This document shows, in pieces, positions 55,170 through 63,451 of a DNA stretch of 64,000 bases (positions within the stretch are counted from its first letter, which is position 1; the number at the start of each line of letters is the position of its first letter). Below the pieces are notes generated by a model. It did no database searches and was not told the DNA's origin. It saw nothing but the letters and a program-made list of their open reading frames with translations. The position numbers and the translations under genes are program-made. Source of the stretch: an uncultured bacterium (GTDB lineage Bacteria; Hydrogenedentota; Hydrogenedentia; Hydrogenedentales; Hydrogenedentaceae). The stretch is taken from contig CAKZKR010000064.1 in NCBI GenBank assembly GCA_937124615.1, positions 35,193 to 99,192 on the forward strand, read 5' to 3'.

Positions 55170-56493
55170 TCTTTTTCTTACCCCTATATTCATAGGTATC
55201 TTTTGTAATCATATCACCTGAATAGATAAATTCATAATCGCCAATATATATTACATCTCCATCTTTAACCTTTGCTCTTTTGAGAGCACGAAATAATCCT
55301 ATGTGTGTTAATACTCTCTGTAAATATTGTACCGCTTCTTCATTATCAAAATCTGTCATCTGTAAAATCCGCGATATTCTTTTCCCTTCTACACGAAAAC
55401 CATCCGGTTCTTTGTATATTATAAACGGTGCTTCATATACATATCTTGTTTCTACTGGAATTGGTTCTTCACTATTATTTTTTCGGGCTTCCTCCACAAT
55501 ATGATAAACATTATCCAATAAAGGTTTTATCCCTTTTCGTGTAATTGCAGATATACCAAATATTGGGACTTTCCATTTCATATTTCTTATTTTATTGTTA
55601 AAAATCTTTTGGTTTTCCGGAATATCTAATTTATTAAACACATATATTTTTGGTTTTTCATTAAAAACAGGACTATATGAATCTAATTCATGTTCTAAAA
55701 TTTCAATGGTGCTTTCTGGACTTGGATCTCCTGTGTCGATGAGGAAAAGTAACATTCGTGTTCTTTCAATATGTTTGAGGAAATCATGACCCAGTCCTTT
55801 CCCTTCAGAAGCCCCTTCAATAATACCGGGAATATCTGCAACTGTAATAGTCCTGTATCCGGGTAAAGATACAACCCCAAGATTAGGGGTCAAGGTTGTA
55901 AATGGATACTCAGCGATTTTAGGTTTTGCGGATGTTATACTTGATAATAATGTGGATTTTCCCGCATTGGGAAGCCCAACAAAACCGACATCGGCTATGA
56001 GTTTCAATTCAAGAAGGAATTCCTTTTCTTCTCCTTTTTCTCCCTTTTCCGCAAATCTTGGGGTTTGATAAGTAGAATTTGCAAATCTTGCATTACCTTT
56101 CCCTCCCTTACCACCTTTTACAGCCAAAAATTGTTGTCCATTTTCCTTTAAATCAGCAAGGACTTCGCCCGTTTCCCAATCTCTAACTATAGTTCCACAA
56201 GGAACAAGAATATCCAGGTCCTTCCCATTTCTACCATGTTTATTATTACCACTTCCATGTGTTCCTCTCGGGGCTAACCAGTGGGCATGATATTTTAAGT
56301 CAATCAATGTATGTAACTTATTAGTTGCTTTGAAATAAATACTTCCTCCATTTCCTCCATCACCTCCATCAGGCCCACCTCTAGGGACATATTTTTCTCT
56401 GCGGAAACTAATACACCCATTCCCCCCGTCTCCTGCAGAAAGTTTTACACGGACCTCATCAATAAATAGTTTATCTTTTCTTTGTTGTTTCAT
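55162..56493 (-). CDS. obgE: Obg/CgtA ribosome-associated GTPase
   Basis: 443 residues. The glycine-rich Obg fold (about 1-165) starts DEVRVKLSAGDGGNGCISFRR. The G domain has G1 GLPNAGKST, G2/G3 FTTLTPNLG and DIPGIIEGA, G4 NKLD, and SAITRKG. The C-terminal OCT domain (about 350-430) includes GFRVEGKRISRILQMTDFDNEEAVQYLQR. The protein acts in 50S assembly and stress response. The rplU-rpmA-obgE-proB-proA-nadD order is a conserved bacterial arrangement. A terminator separates it from rpmA, so it may have its own promoter. Confidence 0.96.
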   Translation of the reverse strand: MKQQRKDKLFIDEVRVKLSAGDGGNGCISFRREKYVPRGGPDGGDGGNGGSIYFKATNKLHTLIDLKYHAHWLAPRGTHGSGNNKHGRNGKDLDILVPCGTIVRDWETGEVLADLKENGQQFLAVKGGKGGKGNARFANSTYQTPRFAEKGEKGEEKEFLLELKLIADVGFVGLPNAGKSTLLSSITSAKPKIAEYPFTTLTPNLGVVSLPGYRTITVADIPGIIEGASEGKGLGHDFLKHIERTRMLLFLIDTGDPSPESTIEILEHELDSYSPVFNEKPKIYVFNKLDIPENQKIFNNKIRNMKWKVPIFGISAITRKGIKPLLDNVYHIVEEARKNNSEEPIPVETRYVYEAPFIIYKEPDGFRVEGKRISRILQMTDFDNEEAVQYLQRVLTHIGLFRALKRAKVKDGDVIYIGDYEFIYSGDMITKDTYEYRGKKKNE

Positions 56494-56516
56494 ATGTATA
56501 TGGAATGTATGTATAA

Positions 56517-56551
56517 GATAAAAACTGGCACGATATTATATACCGTGCCAG
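56517..56551 (-). terminator. Intrinsic terminator after rplU-rpmA
   Basis: On the minus strand, CTGGCACG (56551-56544) pairs with CGTGCCAG (56532-56525), eight perfect base pairs around an 11-base AT-rich loop. TTTT and a T-rich tail follow. It lies 27 bases past the rpmA stop and 31 bases before the obgE start, so it would trim the ribosomal-protein transcript before obgE. Confidence 0.75.
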
Positions 56552-56577
56552 CTTTATTATGATTATACTTTAAAATA

Positions 56578-56850
56578 TCAATTTTGATTTTCTGCATTTA
56601 TAGGAATTACATCAACGCACTTTTTCCCATCTGGAATATAACGAAACTTTACAATTCCATCTGCCATAGCAAACAAAGTATGATCTCTTCCTAAACCAAC
56701 ATTTTTTCCTGGTTTTATTCTTGTTCCGCGTTGACGGACTAATATGTTACCTGATAGGACTTTTTCTCCTTCATATCTTTTTACACCTAACATCTTTGGA
56801 TTACTATCTCTTCCATTTCTTGCGCTTCCACCACTCTTTTTATGTGCCAT
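56578..56850 (-). CDS. rpmA: 50S ribosomal protein L27
   Basis: 90 residues. [19 protein letters not shown] is the standard N-terminus without a cleaved leader. [39 protein letters not shown] and VKFRY complete the protein. L27 lies near the peptidyl-transferase centre. It is 33 bases downstream of rplU, and an AGGAGG-type site precedes the ATG. Confidence 0.97.
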   Translation of the reverse strand: MAHKKSGGSARNGRDSNPKMLGVKRYEGEKVLSGNILVRQRGTRIKPGKNVGLGRDHTLFAMADGIVKFRYIPDGKKCVDVIPINAENQN

Positions 56851-56883
56851 TTCTGTTCCTCCTTACATAAAAATTGCTAAACT

Positions 56884-57195
56884 CTATTTTTTTATTTCTT
56901 TAACTAAGACTTCGGTAAATAACTGTCTATGCCCATAAGTTCGATGATAGTTTTTTCTTCTTTTGTATTTGAAAACACGTATTTTCTTTGCTTTCCCATG
57001 TGAAAGAACCTGAAGCGTTACTGAAGTTGTTTTTAGTTTTTCAGGTTCTGCTATCAGTTGATTATCAACTGATAATAGGTGAACCTTATCTATTTCAACT
57101 AATTCACCTTTTTCCGCATTCAATTTTTCAACGCGAATACGGTCGTTGGGTTGAACTCTATACTGTTTACCTCCACAAGTAATGATAGCGTACAT
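56884..57195 (-). CDS. rplU: 50S ribosomal protein L21
   Basis: 103 residues. [20 protein letters not shown] and the C-terminal [20 protein letters not shown] are diagnostic. L21 binds 23S rRNA. It is the first gene of rplU-rpmA. The 49 bases upstream are T-rich on the plus strand and show no clear regulatory structure. Confidence 0.97.
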   Translation of the reverse strand: MYAIITCGGKQYRVQPNDRIRVEKLNAEKGELVEIDKVHLLSVDNQLIAEPEKLKTTSVTLQVLSHGKAKKIRVFKYKRRKNYHRTYGHRQLFTEVLVKEIKK

Positions 57196-57244
57196 TTTTT
57201 TATACTTCCTTTCTTTTTATCTTTTTTATTTGGGCTTTATTATA

Positions 57245-58096
57245 TCATAAATTATTTTTTCTTTTCGACTTCCTATCTGGACAATAAAGACAATAGGTAA
57301 CATAATCTTCTGCCATTACTCTTAACTCTGCCACAGCAGAAAGTGAAGCGAGATAACTACTCTTTATATTTCTCGGGGAGGGTAAATTTACTGTTGTTGT
57401 TTGTAATCGACCGAATGCTCCTTCGGCATATACCTCATGCATATTTTCTTTAATATTTGGGTCGGCTATAATACGCACCAAAGTATCTCTTGGTCCAACA
57501 CCATATAAACTTAAAGCACAAGCAACATTAATGTTTGCTGGAAATGATTTCGCCGCTTCAAATGCATTTCCTTCAAACACAGTGAGTGGTTCATTAATGC
57601 CTGATATATCTATATTTTTCTCCACAAGATAAGGGGCTCCCGTGAGTGCCTGAGGAGGCTTTCTTGTAGTCAGGATAACCCGATGCAAACCTGCCTCCAT
57701 CGCACTACGAATACCATCAAGCCCACAGATTGCACCGGAGGGAATTCTTATCCTTATATGGTTTCTCTTTGCCTCTTCAATAAGGTTTAAATTGTTTAGT
57801 AGACCGCTTAAGCTCATTATAAGACAATCTTTTCTATACTTTATACAAGATTGAATAACGCTCTCGACTACAGTTGAAACAGCAGATTCAATGACAAAAT
57901 CAGCTAAAGATACGGCAGAATCTAAATTACATATTTCTGCATCTAATCGGAATGTCCGTTTTAACAGTTGAGATTTGCTTTCATCTATATCATGTAAAGC
58001 TACTATTTCTGCTGGAATATCTCCCTTTTGCAATGCAATACAAATATCTGCACCAATATTTCCACACCCTATTATTGCAATTTTATATTTTACCAT
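57245..58096 (-). CDS. nadX: L-aspartate dehydrogenase
   Basis: 283 residues. The Rossmann motif IAIIGCGNIGADICIAL (6-22) is followed by VESAVSTVVESVIQSCIK, LIMSLSGLL and IRIPSGAICGLDGI. The C-terminal domain has GNAFEAAKSFPANINVACALSL, with the region GVGPRDTLVRIIADP typical of NadX. The enzyme oxidises aspartate to iminoaspartate for quinolinate and NAD synthesis, an oxygen-independent alternative to NadB. This fits an anaerobe. It is transcribed upstream of rplU with 50 bases between, and divergent from yjbQ. Confidence 0.9.
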   Translation of the reverse strand: MVKYKIAIIGCGNIGADICIALQKGDIPAEIVALHDIDESKSQLLKRTFRLDAEICNLDSAVSLADFVIESAVSTVVESVIQSCIKYRKDCLIMSLSGLLNNLNLIEEAKRNHIRIRIPSGAICGLDGIRSAMEAGLHRVILTTRKPPQALTGAPYLVEKNIDISGINEPLTVFEGNAFEAAKSFPANINVACALSLYGVGPRDTLVRIIADPNIKENMHEVYAEGAFGRLQTTTVNLPSPRNIKSSYLASLSAVAELRVMAEDYVTYCLYCPDRKSKRKNNL

Positions 58097-58274
58097 TTTA
58101 AAAATCCATAATAATTATTAATTCAGGGGAACTGAATAATAGAAAAACATAGATTAGCAACATAGTATAACAAGAATATACAAAACTACTCAACATAATT
58201 GTGGCAAAATATCGTTTTAAGAAGCGTTCTTTTTTTTTGTTAGAATATATCTTATTGAAAATGAAAGGGTTCTT

Positions 58275-58688
58275 ATGAAAAGTTATACAGAATATCTTTA
58301 CTTTTTTACGAAAAAACATCGTGAATATATTAATATCACAGATAAAGTAGAAGAGATTGTCGAAAAAAGTCATGTATCGGAAGGTATGGTTTTAGTGTCC
58401 GCAATGCATATAACAGCAGGAGTGTATGTTAATGATGCCGAAGATGGACTTATACAAGACATTGATGAATGGCTTGAACAATTAGCACCTTACAAAGATA
58501 GTTACAGGCATCATAGAACAGGAGAAACAAATGGAGACGCACACTTAAAAAGTCTACTCATACATCATGAGGTAATTGTTCCTATAACAAAAGGCAAATT
58601 GGATTTAGGTCCCTGGCAACAAATATATTACGCAGAATTCGACGGGCAAAGAAAAAAAAGATTAATAATAAAGGTTTTAGGGGAATAA
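58275..58688 (+). CDS. YjbQ/UPF0047 family protein
   Basis: 137 residues. The conserved [40 protein letters not shown] and [22 protein letters not shown] cover nearly the whole domain. Members show weak thiamine-phosphate synthase activity and bind metal through the His cluster, but their main role is unsettled. It is four bases upstream of the Fe-type alcohol dehydrogenase gene, which may indicate co-expression. The 178-base divergent region to nadX (58097-58274) is AT-rich with no recognised motif. Confidence 0.88.
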   Translation: MKSYTEYLYFFTKKHREYINITDKVEEIVEKSHVSEGMVLVSAMHITAGVYVNDAEDGLIQDIDEWLEQLAPYKDSYRHHRTGETNGDAHLKSLLIHHEVIVPITKGKLDLGPWQQIYYAEFDGQRKKRLIIKVLGE

Positions 58689-58692
58689 AAAG

Positions 58693-59853
58693 ATGAATTC
58701 AATATATAGAAACATTCAGGAATTTCAATATTTAATGCCGACAAGAATTATCTTTAAAGCAGATGCAATCTCTGAATTACAATCTTTATCAGTTTCACTT
58801 GGGACAAAACCCTTTATCGTCACCGGTAAACAAAGTTCTAAAAAAAATGGCGCGCTAAACAAAGTAGTTAAAACTTTTCCTAATGCAGTTGTATTTGATA
58901 GTGTAGAGGAAAACCCAACTGATGAAACCTGTAACAAAGCAGGACAAATTTGTAAAGATAACCAATGTGATTGGGTAATTGGAATTGGTGGGGGAAGCCC
59001 TCTGGATGTTTCAAAAGTGGTTGCTGGTCTTGCGACAAATGAAGGGGTGTGTGAACAGTATTTTGGAAGAGATTTGTTTAAATATACCCCTCTTCCTATC
59101 CTTGCAATACCTACAACATCCGGGACTGGAAGCGAAGTAACACCCTATGCGGTAATAACAAGTACAAAAAATAACACAAAACAAACAGTTGCTGATTATA
59201 AACTATTCCCCAAAATTGCTCTACTCGACCCCCTTTTAACAATAACACTTCCTCATCAAATCACACTTTCAACAGCACTTGATGCCTTAAGCCAATCTAT
59301 GGAGGGGTTAGTTTCGAAAAAAGCGAACCCTATTAGCGATTGTCTTGCTATTGAATCGTGCAGACTTATTTTTCACTGGTTACCCAAAATATTGGCTAAT
59401 CCTGATTGTATTGAAGGAAGATATTGGCTTTTATATGCCTCTTTATTATCAGGTATTGTAATTGCACATACAGGAACTACTTTGGTTCATGCGTTAGGGT
59501 ACTTTTATACACTTAACTATAATGTGCCACATGGAATCGCAAATGCTCTGTTTCTAATTCCAATGTTTAAGAGAAATATTTTATTTTTACCTGAAAAATT
59601 AAAAATTATTGTTAACCTTTTGCAAGAGGAATATGACAAAGATAATCTCGACATATCTATAAAAAAAGCATTGTTACGATTTTTTAAAGAGATAAATTTT
59701 TTGTATACAGCACATTCATGGGGGGTATCTGATAAACAACTGCATACATTTGCGGAACAATTATACTCTGATTCATATCGTTTTAGGAATCAATATGGAG
59801 ACTTCTCTGTAAAAGACCTCTCTCTTATCTTTAAAGAGACCTTTGAATTATAA
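58693..59853 (+). CDS. Group III iron-type alcohol dehydrogenase, one metal ligand changed
   Basis: 386 residues. The N-terminal NAD domain has IGIGGGSPLDVSKVVAGLA (about 96-114) and IPTTSGTGSEVT. The metal site of the family is Asp, His, His, His (D196, H200, H263, H277 in FucO). Here Asp197 is present, Gln201 stands in the first His position (ALDALSQSMEG), His266 (VHALGY) and His280 (VPHGIANA) are kept. ANPISD resembles the phosphonoacetaldehyde-reductase-like branch. It should reduce an aldehyde or oxidise an alcohol with NAD(P)H. The substrate is unknown. It is followed after 10 bases by a sensor kinase and its sigma-54 regulator. Confidence 0.85.
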   Translation: MNSIYRNIQEFQYLMPTRIIFKADAISELQSLSVSLGTKPFIVTGKQSSKKNGALNKVVKTFPNAVVFDSVEENPTDETCNKAGQICKDNQCDWVIGIGGGSPLDVSKVVAGLATNEGVCEQYFGRDLFKYTPLPILAIPTTSGTGSEVTPYAVITSTKNNTKQTVADYKLFPKIALLDPLLTITLPHQITLSTALDALSQSMEGLVSKKANPISDCLAIESCRLIFHWLPKILANPDCIEGRYWLLYASLLSGIVIAHTGTTLVHALGYFYTLNYNVPHGIANALFLIPMFKRNILFLPEKLKIIVNLLQEEYDKDNLDISIKKALLRFFKEINFLYTAHSWGVSDKQLHTFAEQLYSDSYRFRNQYGDFSVKDLSLIFKETFEL

Positions 59854-59863
59854 TTAGACCAGA

Positions 59864-61990
59864 ATGAAATTAACAACTAAAATAGTAATTTTTCTCCTTA
59901 TTTTTTGGCTCTTTTTATTGTGCAGTTATATTTTTGTCTATAATTGGGTAGTAAAACCAACATTATCACAATTTGAAAAAGAATTGGCTATTAATGATTT
60001 GGAAAGGGTTCACAAAACTATCGAAAAGGAATTGTTATACTTACATCGAACATGTGCAGATTATGCTTGGTGGGATGATACTTATGAATTTGTAATTAAT
60101 AAAAATGAGACCTTTAAACAAGTAAATCTTCTACCACAAACATATGAAGAAAATAATATTAATCTGATTTTAATCATCAATAAATCAGGAGAAATAGTCT
60201 TTGGTGAATGGTACAATCTTGAGAGAAAACAAAAAGAAAACCTTCCCGTAGAATTTTCTATTCCAATCTTTGCTTTAACACATCCCCTTATCAACTTTGA
60301 AAATCCAAAGTTTGGGAAATATGGAATTATGTCCACTCATTATGGGAATGTAGCAATATCTTCAAATCAGATACTAAATAGTAAATTAGAAAGTGAACCC
60401 CGAGGGGTATTTATTATGGGAAAATTGTTGGATGATAATTTTTGGAGCAATATAAAAAACCAAGCTATGTTAGAAGTAAGTGTTTATCCTTATAAAGGAA
60501 AAGACAGACTTATTGTAAATACATCAAATCTTCAGATAAGTGATCAAAAAACTATACAGTTCCAAGAAAATAAAGACAGAAATCTTCTTATATTATGGGA
60601 CTCCATTGTTGATATATATGGACATCCAATTCTTCTCATAAAACTAACACATCAACAAAATATATTGTCAGCAAGTGAAAATATGCAGTTCCGTGGTATT
60701 TTGGGATTTTTACTGGTTATAGTAGTAGGGGTAATAGCTCTCTGGGTAGCGATAAGAAACCAGATTATTTCCCCTTTACAGATTTTGACGCAAAATATTA
60801 GGAATTCTACATATCGAGATTCCATTACTTTTTTACCAACAACAGAAAAAAATGATGAAATTGCTCTTCTTGTTGTCCATTTTAATCGAATGGCATATAA
60901 AATAAATAAATTGTTAGAAGAAAAATCCAGATTGGTCAAAGAGATAGCTGAAAGGGAACAATACTTAAAATTTATAATCAATGCAGTTCCTTGTATAATT
61001 TTAGAAATAGATAACAATGGGATTATTAGAACTATTAACTCTGCAATAAAAGAGATAACAGGACTTGATATTTTTGATGTTGAGAACAAAAATATAACTG
61101 ATATTTTTCCAGTTAAAAGTGTTTATGATTTTGTTAATAGAATAAAACAAAACTCTTTAGAATCTGATTGTATTAATTTTGAAGAAACAATATCCAATTA
61201 CAATAATGAAAAAAAATACCTCCATATATATCTTCTGAAAAATGAGAGGAATAATCAATCTTTTTATATAGGAGTGATTTGGGATATAACTGCTCTCAAA
61301 GAAATACAAGAAAAATTTAATGAACAAAAACAGTTGGCAATTCTGGGTGAAGCAAGTGCAAGTTTAGCCCATGAACTTCGAAATATGATTTCTGCTATAC
61401 AAAGCGGTTTTCAACTAATGCAAGAAGAAAAAAATCTTAACCAAAGAGATAAAATTACGAATGAATTATATATTACAATAGCACGATTAGAAGAAACTTT
61501 AAGAAAATTATTGGAATTTACAAAAAAATACCAATTGAACAAAAAAAATGTTTCTCTTAAAGAAATTATTGAAGAACAATATAGACAATGTTTATTACAA
61601 TCTAATAATGCTAATAATGAAGCCGATATTGTATTCAATATTGAAGGAGACGCTATTACATCTGTTGATATAAATCTTTTTTCTCGTGCTATATGGAATG
61701 TTTTAAATAATAGCATAGAATCGATTCTGCAAAAAGGAGAAATTCTTGTAAAAATTTACAAACAAAACAATTTCATCATAATAGAAATAAAAGATAATGG
61801 AATAGGCATAGAAGAAGAAGATATTGAAAAAATTGGGACTCCGTTTTTTACTACTAAAACACAGGGAACGGGATTAGGATTGTCTATAACAAAGAAAATA
61901 ATTGAAGCCCATAGTGGTAAAATACAAATAAAGAGTAAGAAAAATATAGGCACTTGTATTTCAATTATATTACCGTTAGTAGAAGGATAG
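59864..61990 (+). CDS. Membrane sensor histidine kinase with CHASE4 and PAS domains
   Basis: 708 residues. The first membrane helix is at about 5-27. An external CHASE4 domain follows with its signature CADYAWWDDTYEFV (64-77). The second helix is near 276-296, then a HAMP region and a PAS domain (about 360-475, IINAVPCIILEIDNNGIIRTI). HisKA has LAHELRNMISAIQSG with the phospho-His near 503. The ATPase domain has NNSIES, DNGIGIEEEDI and TGLGLSITKKIIEAHSG. The kinase of an NtrB-like pair, it lies four bases before its NtrC-type regulator. The external ligand is unknown. Confidence 0.93.
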   Translation: MKLTTKIVIFLLIFWLFLLCSYIFVYNWVVKPTLSQFEKELAINDLERVHKTIEKELLYLHRTCADYAWWDDTYEFVINKNETFKQVNLLPQTYEENNINLILIINKSGEIVFGEWYNLERKQKENLPVEFSIPIFALTHPLINFENPKFGKYGIMSTHYGNVAISSNQILNSKLESEPRGVFIMGKLLDDNFWSNIKNQAMLEVSVYPYKGKDRLIVNTSNLQISDQKTIQFQENKDRNLLILWDSIVDIYGHPILLIKLTHQQNILSASENMQFRGILGFLLVIVVGVIALWVAIRNQIISPLQILTQNIRNSTYRDSITFLPTTEKNDEIALLVVHFNRMAYKINKLLEEKSRLVKEIAEREQYLKFIINAVPCIILEIDNNGIIRTINSAIKEITGLDIFDVENKNITDIFPVKSVYDFVNRIKQNSLESDCINFEETISNYNNEKKYLHIYLLKNERNNQSFYIGVIWDITALKEIQEKFNEQKQLAILGEASASLAHELRNMISAIQSGFQLMQEEKNLNQRDKITNELYITIARLEETLRKLLEFTKKYQLNKKNVSLKEIIEEQYRQCLLQSNNANNEADIVFNIEGDAITSVDINLFSRAIWNVLNNSIESILQKGEILVKIYKQNNFIIIEIKDNGIGIEEEDIEKIGTPFFTTKTQGTGLGLSITKKIIEAHSGKIQIKSKKNIGTCISIILPLVEG

Positions 61991-61994
61991 ATTT

Positions 61995-63377
61995 ATGCTA
62001 GGAAGAATACTTGTTGTAGACGATGAAAAATTAATTCGATGGAGTATTATTGAAAAACTTAATCAAATGGGATATATAACAGAAGAAGCAAGTAGCGTTG
62101 CAGAAGCCAAACAAATTATTCACAAAAAAATGTTGGACCTTGCTATTGTAGACATAAGATTACCCGATGGTGATGGGATGAATATATTAAAGGAAATGCT
62201 TATTAAACAACCGGGTATTCCTGTTGTAATAATTACTGCATATTCGAGTGTGTCAAACGCAGTAGAAGCAATGAAAAATGGGGCCTATGATTACATCAGT
62301 AAACCGTTTGAAATAGATGAACTTGTTCTTAGAATCCAGAGGGCAATAGAACAATCACATCTACGGAATTCTTTTCAGGTGGGTTTGCAACAAAGTAAAC
62401 GAATTTTTAATCTTGACCATATTATAGGTAAAAGTCCAAAAATCCAAGAGGTAAAACAAATATTAAAAAAGGTTGCAGAGTCTCCAAGTACCACTATTTT
62501 ACTCCTTGGAGAAAGTGGCACAGGTAAAGATATTGCAGGAAGAGTTATTCATTATGAATCAGAACGGGCTATATATCCGTTTATGAATATTACATGTACA
62601 GCACTACCTGAGAATTTGCTAGAATCCGAACTTTTTGGTTATGAACAAGGTTCTTTTACAGGGGCCGATCATATGAAGAAAGGTTTGTTTGAACTTGCAA
62701 ATTATGGAACTGTCTTCATGGACGAAATCGGAGATACATCTTTATCAGTTCAGTCAAAGATTCTTCGTGTACTTGAGGAAAAAGCATTTAAAAGAATCGG
62801 AGGAACCACAGATATTCATGTGGATGTCCGTGTTATAGTGGCAACAAATAAGGACCTTGAAGAAATGGTTCGAGCCGGCACATTCAGGGAAGATTTGTAT
62901 TATAGGTTAAATGTAGTACCTATTGTTTTACCTCCACTTAGAGAAAGATATGAAGATATTCCGTTATTAGCCGAACATTTTTTGGATCTATTTAATAAAG
63001 AATTCAGAAGAAACAGGAAAGGTTTTTCTAATGAAGCAATGAATAAACTACTCTCATACCATTGGCCTGGAAATGTCAGGGAACTTCGAAATGTTATAGA
63101 AAGGGCTGTCTTATTAGGAAAAGATGAAATTATACAAGGGGATGAGATTATCTTGGGCAGAGTAAGTTTTGGAGGAGTAAGAACAATGAATAATGAATTT
63201 GTATTACTCCCTCCAACAGGATGTTCTATCGACGATGTAGAAAAATCGTTAATCCGTCAAGCATTGGAAAGAACAAACTGGAATCTAACTCGTGCAGGAG
63301 CCTTATTAAATATTACTCGTGACCAGGTACGCTACAAGGCTGAAAAATACGGGTTGAAACCTGCAAACAATAAATAA
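61995..63377 (+). CDS. NtrC-family sigma-54 response regulator
   Basis: 460 residues. The receiver has ILVVDDEKLIRWSI and phospho-acceptor Asp53 (IVDIRLPDGDG). The AAA+ domain has Walker A GESGTGKD (about 172-179), the sigma-54 loop GSFTGA, and GTVFMDEIGDTSL. The C-terminal Fis helix-turn-helix is LTRAGALLNITRDQVRYKAEKYGL. It activates sigma-54 promoters when phosphorylated by the preceding CHASE4 kinase. I found no convincing -24/-12 promoter near the upstream alcohol dehydrogenase genes, so the targets may be elsewhere. The 74 bases after its stop contain only a weak 5-bp hairpin. Confidence 0.94.
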   Translation: MLGRILVVDDEKLIRWSIIEKLNQMGYITEEASSVAEAKQIIHKKMLDLAIVDIRLPDGDGMNILKEMLIKQPGIPVVIITAYSSVSNAVEAMKNGAYDYISKPFEIDELVLRIQRAIEQSHLRNSFQVGLQQSKRIFNLDHIIGKSPKIQEVKQILKKVAESPSTTILLLGESGTGKDIAGRVIHYESERAIYPFMNITCTALPENLLESELFGYEQGSFTGADHMKKGLFELANYGTVFMDEIGDTSLSVQSKILRVLEEKAFKRIGGTTDIHVDVRVIVATNKDLEEMVRAGTFREDLYYRLNVVPIVLPPLRERYEDIPLLAEHFLDLFNKEFRRNRKGFSNEAMNKLLSYHWPGNVRELRNVIERAVLLGKDEIIQGDEIILGRVSFGGVRTMNNEFVLLPPTGCSIDDVEKSLIRQALERTNWNLTRAGALLNITRDQVRYKAEKYGLKPANNK

Positions 63378-63451
63378 ATTTTACCATTATATAGATAAAG
63401 CGGTAGTGGATGACTACTGATTTATTGTAGCTAAATATACTTCAAAATTCT

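Noticed and set aside
63395..63440. Hairpin GTAGT/ACTAC after the NtrC-type gene as a terminator
   Set aside because: The stem has only five pairs and no proper T-tract follows.
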